A DNA stretch of 64,000 bases, taken from contig CAMAPF010000033.1 of the NCBI GenBank assembly GCA_945859915.1, positions 8,951,501 through 9,015,500 of the forward strand, written 5' to 3'. The notes under the pieces were generated by a model, which was given only the letters and a program-made list of their open reading frames with translations, did not search any database and was not told where the DNA came from. Both the position numbers and the translations under genes were made by a program. Source of the stretch: Cuscuta epithymum. Taxonomy: Eukaryota > Streptophyta > Magnoliopsida > Solanales > Convolvulaceae. This document shows, piece by piece, positions 1-10,850 of this stretch (positions within the stretch are counted from its first letter, which is position 1; every line of letters starts with the position of its first letter).

Positions 1-716
1 ATCTTGATCGTTGAATAGATCCACTTGGTGACTGTGAGGTAGCATGGTTGGTTTTTGTCTCTTCATGGCACGTGTTGTGACTTCTTTATTCAACTTGTAT
101 TCTGATTCCTCACTTCAAGGCATTTGGCTAACAGGCTAAGATAAACTTTTTGATTTAATTTTAGCCGTAGACTGAAAATATTTCTTTTTAGCCACTTGTT
201 CAATGCTTCCTCAATTCATAGGTCCTTTTTCTTCTTTACTACAAAAATAATAGCACTAATGATTTTTATAGATAGTAAATATTATTATGTAAATTCCATC
301 TGACTTTTTATAGACTACTAGTCGGTCCCATGGTCATGTGTGATGCATATTTTGATTTTCTTGTAGAGAAGGATAAGATGAACAACTTAAGCTGATTCAG
401 TGGCCTTGAATTCCGTAGTTGAGTAGATTCAGTAGGCTGCTGATTTTTCAGCAAATTTTCGGTAGGCTACATGACATTATCATAAGGCTACTGTCTAAGT
501 TTATTCAAGGGATTTGGTAGGCTACATGACATTATCATAAGGCTACTGTATCATAAGGCCCGTTTTGGTACATTTCTTTTCTTTGCTATTCTATTTTTAG
601 TATTCTTTTTTTCTTTTTCTTCATTTGAGTTCTTTTTTTTCAACCATTAATGTAGCAAGATACAAATATTACAAACCCAATTTTTCTAAGTCTAATACAA
701 TGTGACATCATCAAAA
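1..716. other. Non-coding flank, no gene seen
   Basis: AT-rich sequence with no supported reading frame. The only structure I see is a short tandem duplication at 461-549, listed separately. Confidence 0.6.
461..549. repeat. 34-bp direct repeat, period 55 bp
   Basis: The stretch starting GGTAGGCTACATGACATTAT occurs at 461-494 and again at 516-549, followed by a third partial piece (ATCATAAGG). The copies are identical by eye, so the duplication is recent. It has no coding potential. Confidence 0.85.
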
Positions 717-728
717 TCTAGTGGACAT

Positions 729-1657
729 CAGTCACTTAGGTTTACAACCTGAATCAGTTTACGTTTGGTTAGATATAGAGGATGTACAACCTGAATCAGT
801 TTACGCACAACCGATTGAGAACGAACAACCTCGACCTTACTACACCTCTCAGAACAGAGCTGGATTAAATCGAAATTGGAGAAGAAATAGGGATGCTCGC
901 AATCGACAAAACAGGAACGAATCGGACTTCGAAACCCCTGCTGTTAATGACGGAAACTCTAAGCAACGACCAGTGAACTCTACGCCGGCGACTCCAGGAC
1001 CCTCAGCAGACACAACGCCGGAACTTGAGGCGAATAAGCTTGCTGTAGAACCACAGCCCGTGACATCAAGGCCTCAAGTGACATACACAGGGTACGAACA
1101 CAATTTTGGAATCCTGACGAGAGCAAACACTCTCACGTGGGAGGACCTCCTGAAACCTAACAAGGATTGCAACCTCTCTGGCAGTCCAGGCAACGGAAAG
1201 GATAAGGCTGTACAATTCTCACCCACTAGCTCCATAATTAACAAAGATTTGGATTTTCTCTCCAAGGATAAACAATTAATAATATTTGAGAGGAGCACAT
1301 CTTTGGTTAAGGCAGGAAGCACTCGGACCGAATCAGAACCTTTGTCTGTGGACTCAGATAAGTATTATTTTTTTGGAGAGGAAGGGTTTGATTCAATTAA
1401 AATTGATTCTAAACTCGATAAGTTCGCAATTAGAAACAGTGATTTGGTCATTTTTGAAATAAAAAAATCTTTACTCCACAAGATTAACGTCAATCTTGAT
1501 CTCGTCCCCCCAATCATAAGGTTTATCTCCCAATTCACAAGTACTGACCACAAAAAATTTAGGCAGCAAAGGAAATTCGTCCCGATCACAGTTTCTCTTG
1601 AATATATATCAACTCAGAATAATGCCTCAAGATTGCGAAGGAAAAAGGGAGCTCTAT
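729..1657 (+). pseudogene. ORF1-like coding remnant, 5' part
   Basis: An open frame of about 300 residues. The N-terminal part is rich in Gln, Asn, Arg and Pro (repeat QPESVY at its start), the middle is Pro/Thr/Ser-rich, and the C-terminal part is mixed Asp/Lys/Phe. I see no catalytic motif and no zinc knuckle. The frame is cut at 1658 by the family A LTR. The same C-terminal part recurs at 2937-3363. Function unknown; an RNA-binding LINE ORF1 is the likeliest role given the poly(A) element around it. Confidence 0.4.
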
Positions 1658-1905
1658 TGACATTCATGTTATTTCCGTGTTTATAATTGTGTTTTTGATT
1701 AGTTTTGAGTGATTGTTACTCTAGAAATTACACACTTTTGGTGTAATAGTTTAGTTTGTAAAAATGTTTGTAAATTGTTTAGATTAGGTTGGTTCTGAGC
1801 TCAAACAGGTCCAAGACCACTCTAGGGACCATTGGTGAACATCACAAATGGAAGGAAGGTGCAAAGATTTCAAGAAAAGATGAAGATTCTGATTTTTGGT
1901 AGCAT

Positions 1906-2122
1906 ACCCGGTCGAGTATGCTCTATACTCGATCGGGTAAGTTGCTGAAAAGTCAAATCGAATCAACCCGGGAACAAAGCAACATGCAGGAGGATTTTTT
2001 AACTCGATCGCGTATCCATACCCGATCGGGTGGCCGACATACCCGATCGGGTATGACCCCAGATTTTCAGTTTCGAGGAAATAACCCTTACCCGATCGGT
2101 TGAGCTGAAAACCCGATCGGGT
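1906..2122 (+). promoter_or_regulatory. Family A palindrome array upstream of LTR TATA box
   Basis: Copies of ACCCGATCGGGT (perfect or with one or two changes) start at 1906, 1927, 2002, 2020, 2041, 2090 and 2111. Three pairs are spaced exactly 21 bp. The last copy ends 27 bp before the TATA box, the same distance as in the other family A LTR. The arrangement suggests a multimerised protein-binding site acting as LTR enhancer; the binding protein is unknown. Confidence 0.8.
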
Positions 2123-2148
2123 ACACGACCCTGCAGGCCTAAAAAGCC

Positions 2149-2156
2149 TATAAATA
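2149..2156 (+). promoter_or_regulatory. TATA box of family A LTR
   Basis: TATAAATA in the context CCTATAAATACACC, downstream of the palindrome array and conserved in position with the minus-strand family A LTR. Confidence 0.75.
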
Positions 2157-2936
2157 CACCACATTTCCTGCACAATAAGACACCAATTCCTTTATACTTC
2201 TAAGCTCAGTTTAGACAAGTTCTTTCTTTATATTTTATCATGTTTAGTCTCCAAATGAGGAGCTAAACTTCCATTTCTTGGTGTTGCTCTTGAAGCTTGT
2301 TGATTATTAAAGTTGTGAGTTATTTTCTTAACTTCTTTCCTTGAATATTAATGCTTCTCTTAAATACTATTTCTATATCAATGTTGGGGAGTGTTGCTAA
2401 GATGACAATTAGTTAACATCTTGACATTGGTCTTAGTAATAGCTATTCCTTCCTCTATGTTAATATTGGGGAGTGTTACTAAGATGACAATTAGTTAACA
2501 TCTTGATATTAACTATAGTAGGATTCATTTTCCTTAATATTCTTCCTTGAGTATTAATTAATTCCTATTCATATTTCATATTAATATTTTTGAACATTAC
2601 TTAAAGGATCAACTAGTTTTGTTTCAAATATTAATTATTACTAGAAACGATCAACGAACCGATGGTTAATCGTTGATGGTTTCACAAGTAAGTAACTTCG
2701 GTTTATTAATGCACGGTCGTGGTTAGTAAACTTAAGAGGGATTAATTTTGTTGGTTAAACCAAAACCGTTGTGTTGAGGTTATCAATCTCAATTGATTTC
2801 ATCAAGGAGTTAAGAGATTAAATGCTACTATCAAGTAGGTATATGGCGTTGTTCTATACTTGACTAATAGTAAGGGTTATTAATGAACGGTCGTTGAAAT
2901 CTCAATTGATTTCATCAAGGAGTTAAGAGATTAAAT

Positions 2937-3363
2937 GCTCCATAATTAACAAAGATTTGGATTTTCTCTCCAAGGATAAACAATTAATAATATTTGAGAG
3001 GAGCACATCTTTGGTTATGGCAGGAAGCACTCGGACCGAATCAGAACCTTTGTCTGTGGACTCAGATAAGTATTATTTTTTTGGAGAGGAAGGGTTTGAT
3101 TCAATTAAAATTGATTCTAAACTCGATAAGTTTGCAAATAGAAACAGTGATTTGGTCATTTTTGAAATAAAAAAATCTTTACTCCACAAGATTAACGTCA
3201 ATCTTGATCTCGTCCCCCCAATCATAAGGTTTATCTCCCAATTCACAAGTACTGACCACAAAAAATTTAGGCAGCAAAGGAAATTCGTCCCGATCACAGT
3301 TTCTCTTGAATATATCAACTCAGAATAATGCCTCAAGATTGCGAAGGAAAAAGGGAGCTCTAT
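2937..3363 (+). repeat. Second copy of 1229-1657 (about 99% identical)
   Basis: This segment repeats 1229-1657 with only a few substitutions and one 2-bp indel, and runs on into the original right flank (CATTATTCC) that the LTR insertion separated. It is joined to the LTR through the shared trinucleotide GCT. It looks like a repair product copied from an uninterrupted allele or sister chromatid. Confidence 0.85.
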
Positions 3364-3908
3364 CATTATTCCTATGGGTCCACAAAAATCCAGCCTATTA
3401 AAATTTTTGGCTATTTTTTCTAATTTTGTTGGAAAATCTCAGTTAATGCAGGACGAACCTATGCATTCAGAGCTCGAGACTTCGGGAGTTGAACTGACTT
3501 CCATTTCCAAACTTATACGTAGTATTCAACTTTGAAGCCCAAAGAGCCTATGTCGAGCAGCAAAAACCCATTTCTACTGAGAAACAACCCCTTATTCCAT
3601 CACTCTTACAGGCTTACTCAGATGCCTCAGACGGCTTTGACCCATCAGACAACTCATATTTTTCAGACGACTTTATGGGACACGCAACAGAATCCGACCG
3701 TAGACCACCTATTTCAGAACAAGAAGAAATAAGGGATTCCACATTCAACAGAGCAATTTGCTATAAATCTCAGCTCATTACTTCAGAAAACTGCCTTCCA
3801 ACTGACAATTTGAACACCCAGCTTAAAATTTATCGGAAGTCCCAGAAGAATAAAAGGCGGCACAATATGAGAACTAGGTCTCAAACCAAGCAATTTCCAT
3901 GGACCTAG
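3364..3908 (+). pseudogene. ORF1-like coding remnant, 3' part
   Basis: Overlapping open frames with stops and shifts. The last frame (3675-3908) ends in a basic stretch MRTRSQTKQFPWT before a stop, then a short 3' UTR and the poly(A) tail. No reverse transcriptase lies between ORF1-like sequence and the tail. Function unassigned. Confidence 0.35.
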
Positions 3909-4043
3909 CTTATTAAGTTATTTTTTATTTCCCCTTTTGCGATTTCTAATTTTTCCTTTCCCTGTCCTGTTTTATCTCTCTTTGTACTTTTTCTTTTATC
4001 AATAAAATCCTTCTATTCAAAAAAAAAAAATTCTAGTGGACAT

Positions 4044-4564
4044 ATCAGAGATTACTTAAACGCATACAATCTTATGCCCCAACAGCTGTACATACCACAA
4101 GCTAAACCCGAGCGATTGAACAACCATCAACCTACCCAGATTTCTCGTCTCTTTCCACAGTTAGACCTCACATCTTACAAAACATCCACCATTTTAGAAA
4201 CCACAACACCCTTGAACCCACAACCTCTCAACCTTATTATCCCTGACACGATTTACTACGTAGTATTGTTCAAAGTTAGGGGATGTAAAGGCAACTTAGA
4301 CCATAACGTCACTGGAGGTCGACGAATTTGCATCTTAGGCAGCATCACTGCGTGGAGGATAGAGAGAGGATTTCCCGCAGAGGGCAGTTGGCAGGGCAAG
4401 CTATTTCTTGGTGGACCTCTTGCTGCTCTCGAGGGAATAGAAGATGCTCTACTGGCTCAAGGGGATTCCAGTGGATGGACTCTAGAATTGCGAGAGAAAA
4501 AGTCACTTAAATGGTGGATGGGAGATGGAAGGGAAACTTACCGAGGATGAGAGATCAGATCACA
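4044..4564 (+). pseudogene. Degenerate coding-like remnant (pre-insertion target)
   Basis: An open frame at 4074-4550 encodes about 158 residues without a motif I can name. Similar broken coding-like pieces continue after the Copia element (9123-9430, 9660-9800) and after the solo LTR (11514-12000), so these may be parts of one older element, perhaps a LINE ORF1, split by two LTR insertions. Low certainty. Confidence 0.3.
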
Positions 4565-4569
4565 ACGCC

Positions 4570-4829
4570 TGTTAAAAGGTTACTTTGTAAAGTTCATGAA
4601 TGACTTTTGAGTTTCTAAAGAGTCTGTTCAAATTTCCTTAGCTATATTTATGAGGTTCTTATGTATCTACTCATATAATCTTCCAGATGTATCCATCACC
4701 ATCTATAAATACCTTTTGGTATATAGATGGATTATGAACTTAGAATAAATCATTACATTCTGAAGGCAAGAGCTGTACCTTTGCCATCTTCTCCAAAATC
4801 TTTCTTATTCACACAAATTATCTCCAACA
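4570..4829 (+). repeat. 5' LTR of Copia element 1
   Basis: 260 bp, TG...CA ends, with a TATA-like CTATAAATACC about 110 bp before its end. Pairs with 8858-9117. Confidence 0.93.
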
Positions 4830-4833
4830 ATTT

Positions 4834-4845
4834 TGGTATCAGAGC
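4834..4845 (+). other. Primer binding site (initiator Met tRNA)
   Basis: TGGTATCAGAGC four bases after the 5' LTR, the usual plant Copia primer site complementary to the 3' end of initiator tRNA-Met. Confidence 0.9.
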
Positions 4846-4861
4846 CAGGTTCATCGTCAAT

Positions 4862-7800
4862 ATGACGACAACTCCAAATTCCATTTCCTCATATACTTCT
4901 AGCCAAATTCCGATTTTTTATGGTGAACACTATGACTATTGGAGTTCTCAAATGGAGACCATATTCCTCTCACAAGATATTTGGGACATAGTCGTAGAAG
5001 GTTATAAGATTTCTCCCAATCAAGAAGATGCGAAGGTAAATAAAGAAAATGTGAAGAAGAACGCTATGGCAATGCGGATTATTCAGCAAGGTGTAAGCAA
5101 GACAATTTATCCTCGTATTTTTGGCACAAAAAAGGCCAAAGATGCATGGGATACTCTGAAAATAGAGTTTCAAGGATCTGAAAAAGCAATCTCTGTGAGG
5201 CTACAATCATTATGGGATCAATTTGAGTCTCTGACAATTAAAGAAGGTGAGCTCGTGAAGGATTTCTATTCCAGACTTGCAGAAATTATCAGTCAGATCA
5301 AAAGCTGTGGAAGTGAAGTCCCAGACAAGAAAGTTGTCAATAAAATCTTGAGAAGTCTTCCTCAGAAGTTTGAACATATTGTTGCTCTTATCATTGAGAC
5401 TAAAGATCTCAACACACTCACTCAATATGAACTTATGGGATCTTTAGAAGCACATGAGCTGAGAGCAAGCAGATACAACAACCAACCCCTGGAGCAAGCT
5501 TTTCAAGCCAAAGCAAATATTTCACAAAAATCCCAGCAGCAAGGAGGGGGGGAATCATCTCATGGGAACTACTCAAATAAAAGCAGAGGGAGAAATTCTC
5601 CACGAGGAGGAAAAGTACGAGCGAAGCCAGATTTTTCCCAAAGGCAAAAATCTGGTAACTCTGACCTTGGATGCTTTATTTGTGGTAGAAATGGTCATGA
5701 CTCTAAAGACTGTTGGTGGAAATGCACTAGATGCAAGATTCCTAACCATTCCGATAAAGATTGCTGGTTTAAGAAAAAAGAAGGGAATGGTGAAAAGAAG
5801 AAAGGAGTTCATTTCACCGTGGAAGATGAGGAAAATAAACTGTTTCTTTCTTTCGTGGATGAAGGAAAGACTAACCAGACATGGTTTCTGGATAGTGGAT
5901 GCAGCAACCACTTAACAGGAAATCAGAAAGAGTTTCACAAGCTCGAGAGCTACTCTTCTCATGTCGAACTCGGTGATGGGAAGCATGTAAAAATTGAAGG
6001 AAGAGGGACTGTTGCAGTACAGACCAATAAAGGTAACAAATTCATTCATGATGTCCACTACTCTCCTAATATCTCCCAAAATCTTTTGAGTATCGGACAG
6101 ATGATGAGAAATGGATACAAGATGATTTTTGATGATGAAAAATGTGAGATTATTGATAAGAAATCTGGAGATAAAATTGCTACTGTCAAAATGACTTCAA
6201 ACAACTTATTTCCACTGAGTATGACATCACACAGTGCTTGGAAAAGTGCGACCCCAGATGACACTCGTCTTTGGCATTTGAGGTTTGGGCACTTGAACCT
6301 CAAGGGCCTGCAGCTCCTGAAGCAAAAAGAAATGGTTGTTGGACTGCCTCAAATTACACTCACTAAAGGAGTATGTGAGGGATGTGTCTACGGGAAGATG
6401 CATCGGCTCCCCTTTCCAAAGACCTCCTGGACAGCTAATGCACCACTTGAATTAGTGCATGCTGATATATGTGGACCAACCAGAACACCTTCCTTCAATA
6501 ACAAGAGGTACTTTCTTCTTTTTGTTGATGATTATACAAGAATGACTTGGATTTATATTATTGAGCAAAAGTCGGAAGCCTTTACAAAATTCATGCACTT
6601 CAAAGCCTCTGCTGAAAAAGAAAGTGGTTACAAGCTGAAATGCCTGCGAACTGATCGAGGGGGAGAGTTCATCTACAAACCTTTCATGAACTACTGCAAA
6701 GAGGAAGGGATCAAGAGGCAGCTCACAGTTCGGCATACACCACAACAAAACGGTGTCGCCGAGAGGAAAAATTGAACCATTGAAGAAATGGCACGAAGCA
6801 TGATGAAAGGCAAAGGTCTTCCAAATATTTTCTGGGCAGAAGCTGTTTCTACTGCCGTTTATATTCTTAACCGATCCCCTACAAAGGCAGTCCGCAACAA
6901 AACACCTTTTGAAGCATGGCATGGAAGAAAACCAGTTATAAGTAATCTCAAAGTATTTGGTTCCATTGCATATGCTCTTGTTCCTGCTCAAAGCAGGGAA
7001 AAGTTTGATGAAAAAGGTGAAAAACTCATCTTTATTGGCTACAGTGATGAATCGAAAGGCTATCGTCTCTTAAATCCTCAAACTAATGCTTTGGTGATTT
7101 CAAGGGATGTTGTTTTTGATGAAAATGCAGCCTGGAAATGGGAAAGTGAAACTGAAACACTTGCTCCTGTTGAACTTGTACCGCTGAAGGATACTCAAGA
7201 TTCATCGGGTGATAATATTCAAGAAGATGAATCTGATTCAGATTCAGAAGATCATCCCAGAAAGTATCGCTCTCTTGAAGATATATATGCTTCATGCAAT
7301 TTTGCATTTAGTGCTTTCTTTGCAGAAGAACCTCAATACTTTGAGGAAGCTATAAACAGAATATATGGAGAGAGGAAATGGATGATGAAATGAGAAGCAT
7401 TGAAAAAAATGCAACATGGAAGCTGGTGGTTCTTCCGGAAGGGAAGGAAGCTATTGGATTGAAATGGGTCTTTAAGACCAAGTACAATGAAAATGGAAGT
7501 GTGCAGAAACATAAAGCACGGTTGGTCGCGAAGGGCTATTCTCAACAGCCCGGAGTTGACTTTACTGAAACATATGCACCTGTGGCGCGGATGGAAACTA
7601 TTAGAACGGTTCTAGCCATTGCAGCCCAAATGGAGTTACAAGTCTTTCAACTCGATTTCAAATCAGCTTTTCTTAACGGAGAGTTGGAAGAAGAGGTTTA
7701 CGTTGAGCAACCTCAAGGATATGAAATAAAAGGCCATGAGGGAAAAGTCTACAAATTACAGAAAGCACTCTATGGCTTGAAACAAGCCCCACGGGCTTGG

Positions 7801-8850
7801 AACAGCAAAATTGATGCATATTTCTTGAAGAATGGCTTTGTGAAAAGTCCATCAGAACCATCACTTTATGTGAAGAAAACGAAAACTGATTTTTTGATGG
7901 TGTGTCTTTATGTTGACGATTTGATTTATGCAGGAACAAATAATGAAATGGTGAGATTGTTCAAAGAAACAATGATGAAAGAATATGAGATGACTGATCT
8001 CGGCTTGATGAAGTATTTCCTTGGAATGCAAGTAAAGCAAAAGAAAGGAGAGATCCTTATCTCACAGGAAAAATATGCCTCAGAATTGATAAAAAAGTTC
8101 CGCATGGAGGGTTGCAAACCAACAGAGACTCCTATTGCTGTCAATGAAAAGCTGAAGCATGAAGACGGGGCAGAAAAGTCGGATCCTACTGTGTACAGAA
8201 GTCTCGTTGGTTCATTGATCTTTCTAACCAACACAAGACCTGACATTGTCTACTCGGTGAGTCTGATTTCTAGATTTATGGCAAATCCTAGCAAGATTCA
8301 CTTTTCTGCTGCAAAAAGAGTTCTTCGTTATCTTCAAGGAACTAAGAATCTTGGAATCAAATTTGAGAAAGAAGAGAACAATAAATTAGTTGGCTTCACA
8401 GATAGTGATTGGGCTGGAAGTCAAGATGACAGAAAAAGTACGTCAGCCTACATTTTCTGCTTTGGTTCGAAACCGATCTCATGGAATTCAAAGAAGCAAA
8501 ATTCTGTGGCATTATCATCTGCAGAGGCTGAGTATATCGCAGCAAATGAAGCAGCTTGAGAAGCAATTTGGTTAAGGAGGATTCTGAAAATTCTCCAACA
8601 AAATATCTCTGAACCGACACCAATTTTTTGTGACAATCAGTCTGCAATTTTGATGACCAAGAATCCAGTATTCCATGCCAGATCAAAACACATTGAGTTG
8701 CGGCATCATTACATTCGTGACATTATTCACAAAGGAAAAGTTTTCTTGGAGTATATCAAGACCACAAATCAACCAGCTGATGTTCTTACCAAAGTTGTGG
8801 GTGTTGAGAAACTTCTCCAGTTCAAGGATGTCATGAACATTACAAATTAA
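4862..8850 (+). pseudogene. Copia gag-pol polyprotein with two stops and one frameshift
   Basis: I start the protein at the ATG at 4862, the first one after the primer binding site; an in-frame ATG within the LTR is less likely. Visible in order: a UBN2-type gag; two CX2CX4HX4C zinc knuckles (near residue 270 and about 20 residues on), where most Copia gags have one; a protease with DSGCSNH; a GAG-pre-integrase motif WHLRFGH; an integrase core ending in HTPQQNGVAERKN; reverse transcriptase with YVDDLIYAG; RNase H with DSDWAG. Lesions are a TGA at 6773-6775 (probably from CGA), a 1-bp frameshift near 7378-7393, and a TGA at 8557-8559 where related proteins have Trp. The element cannot make an intact polyprotein. 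Confidence 0.9.
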
Positions 8851-8857
8851 GAGGGGG
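8848..8857 (+). other. Polypurine tract of Copia element 1
   Basis: TTAAGAGGGGG directly before the 3' LTR; primes plus-strand synthesis. Confidence 0.8.
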
Positions 8858-9117
8858 TGTTAAAAGGTTACTTTGTAAAGTTCATGAATGACTTTTGAGT
8901 TTCTAAAGAGTCTGTTCAAATTTCCTTAGCTATATTTATGAGGTTCTTATGTATCTACTCATATAATCTTCCAGATGTATCCATCACCATCTATAAATAC
9001 CTTTTGGTATATAGATGGATTATGAACTTAGAATAAATCATTACATTCTGAAGGCAAGAGCTGTAGCTTTGCCATCTTCTCCAAAATCTTTCTTATTCAC
9101 ACAAATTATCTCCAACA
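8858..9117 (+). repeat. 3' LTR of Copia element 1
   Basis: 260 bp, one difference from the 5' LTR seen by eye (GTAGC against GTACC). Confidence 0.93.
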
Positions 9118-9122
9118 ACGCC

Positions 9123-9808
9123 TATGTCGAGCAATATGTTTGTTAATTTGTTCCAGTCGACCAGCCATTTTGAATTTGCACTGAAAGTAAAACTTTCAAA
9201 TTTTCATTAATAGTGGTTTTTTTCGAGATATTTTCTTGGGGAAGATGCAACATCTTGGCTTCAAAAATGTCTGCTAGGCTTCAACCGTAAGAACTTTTTG
9301 TTGACTAACACAAGATATGAAGCAGAAAGATCCCTCTCCTTTGAATATGGGCAGAACAAGTTTGGTGGTTTCTATCGAGTTCTATTTTGTTCACCCCTTC
9401 ATGGAGGGTGAACATCACCTCCTCCCTCCAACACATGACACTTAGCAAAACTTATAAATTTTGCAATTGTAATGCCGTAGAGGGAGGTGAAAAAAATAAA
9501 ACTCGTTTCTATCGCTTAATGGAGGTGAAAAGTGAGAGACGTAGATAGTTATTATTCCAGAGGGTTGGAAGAAATCTGGCTTATCTCCCTTTTCCAATGG
9601 GAGACGTATGATAGTTATTATTCCAGACGTATGAACAGTTCTTGATTTCAATCTCGGGGACACAATTCAGAATATATCTTCTTTTATTTTGGAGTCCTTA
9701 TTGGAAGTTGATGTAAAAGCTCTTGCTATCATGTTTCCTAAGAGGAAATGGATTTTCTAACTAGAGGATCTGGTTATAAAGGATGTCATGGATTCTTTTG
9801 TAGACGTA
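9123..9808. other. Degenerate spacer between Copia 1 and solo LTR B
   Basis: Holds broken coding-like stretches on the plus strand and two near copies of ATAGTTATTATTCCAG about 70 bp apart. A short minus-strand frame at 9442-9663 shows no recognisable domain. Nothing functional can be supported. Confidence 0.4.
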
Positions 9809-10639
9809 TGAGTTTTTTCACACTTAAAATAAATCGCAGTAAATGGTGTAAGTACAAGTATCGTCTCCACAGGGACAGAAAAATGGAATTAAATATTGAT
9901 TAAATTCAGCAATAAAAAGAAATAAAATAAAATGCAATTGTACGAGATTCATTCGTTGTGCGAAAATTAAAATGCAATTAAACGATTAAAATAAATGGGT
10001 TCTCTATAATTAATGACGAAGTGAACATGAATTAATTCCGGGGTACTCAGATTTCTGGCAGATCGGGCATAATCATATGAAAGTTATTTAATTGAGCAAT
10101 GCTAATCAATACTAAGTTCTGACCACTCTCACGGCGTAGAGTACAATAATTTAGGGAACCATGCATATGCTGATCTCTCATGCAACAGGTATCTAAAATT
10201 ATTGTCGAAACGAGCGAGCGTACGGCCCCTTAACCGTTACTAATCTCTTAGCGAACAATTAAGTGTGTGTGAAGGTGTTTAAAATAAACTTGATCTCTCT
10301 AATTTATTCTACATGCAATTATAATCTAGTGGCCATTCTAGGTTACAAGAGATATCAATTAAATCTTTCAAACACAAATTAAATAAAGATTCATGCAATT
10401 TAAACCATCAAGAAACTATCCATACATCATGAATAACCCCTTAATCAATCGCAAATCCGTAATTAAAACTATTCGCAATTAATAATTGAATTAACAAAAG
10501 AATTAATTGTCATTAATTAAAAAGATGGAACTTACAAATAATTCCATGATCTTGAAGAACAAAGCGGAAAAATAAGTAAAAGTTCGTCTCTACGCCTCTC
10601 TCTAAGCTCTGTAACCTCAAAATAGGGGTTTAGAGGCGT

Positions 10640-10647
10640 TATTTATA
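10640..10647 (-). promoter_or_regulatory. TATA box of solo LTR B
   Basis: Minus-strand TATAAATA (TTCTATAAATAACG), 42 bp downstream of the nearest palindromic site. Confidence 0.65.
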
Positions 10648-10688
10648 GAAAACGGGGAAATTCGGGTCAAATTAGGACTTTCCGGGGC

Positions 10689-10850
10689 AGGCACAACATG
10701 CCTAGCCTCAGTGCCTGCGGAAGAGTCGCGTCTTGGGGTCAGGCACGGGGTGCTTTCCTAGCAGGCATGACCGTGCCTGAGTGGCAGTAGCTCCAACGTT
10801 GTTTCCTTCAGCAGGCACGTCGTGCCTAACTTCGGGCGCATGGCGTGCCT
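10689..10850 (-). promoter_or_regulatory. Family B palindrome array (AGGCACGnCGTGCCT)
   Basis: Inverted-arm sites at 10689-10703, 10741-10754, 10763-10778, 10813-10827 and 10834-10850, with half sites between. Two pairs start 22 bp apart. The motif is unrelated in sequence to those of families A, C and D but holds the same place upstream of the TATA box. Confidence 0.7.

Larger units (their letters stand above)
1658..2895 (+). mobile_element. Truncated LTR, family A (plus orientation)
   Basis: Begins with TG directly after TCTAT. It is homologous along its length to the LTR at 47174-48513 (opposite strand), sharing the U3 start, ACCCGATCGGGT palindromes, TATA box and U5 blocks. Homology stops near 2895, about 270 bp before the end expected from the other copy. 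A 42-bp stretch of its own U5 (2785-2826) is then repeated at 2898-2938, followed by a second copy of the 5' flank. The expected right target duplication TCTAT lies only at 3359-3363. Confidence 0.7.
729..4031 (+). mobile_element. Non-autonomous LINE-like element (ORF1-type only), poly(A) tail, 12-bp TSD
   Basis: The element is flanked by the direct repeat TCTAGTGGACAT at 717-728 and 4032-4043 and ends in 12 A residues after an AATAAA-containing 3' end, which is the signature of target-primed reverse transcription. It holds ORF1-like coding pieces (729-1657, 2937-3908) but no endonuclease or reverse transcriptase, so it must have moved in trans or be internally deleted. An LTR of family A and a repeated copy of 427 bp of its own sequence interrupt it. 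Assignment to L1-like LINEs rests on the tail and the target duplication; the coding part is not a family I recognise with certainty. Confidence 0.6.
4570..9117 (+). mobile_element. Complete Ty1/Copia retrotransposon, young, 4548 bp
   Basis: Two 260-bp LTRs (TGTTAAAAGG...TCCAACA) enclose one gag-pol frame. The 5-bp target duplication ACGCC lies at 4565-4569 and 9118-9122. By eye the LTRs differ at one position, which indicates a recent insertion. Domain order gag, protease, integrase, reverse transcriptase, RNase H is that of Copia. The coding frame has two nonsense codons and one frameshift. Confidence 0.95.

Noticed and set aside
2937..3363. 427-bp target site duplication of LTR A
   Set aside because: Integrases of this kind make 4-6 bp duplications, and TCTAT is present in the right places. 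The long repeat needs a repair event instead.
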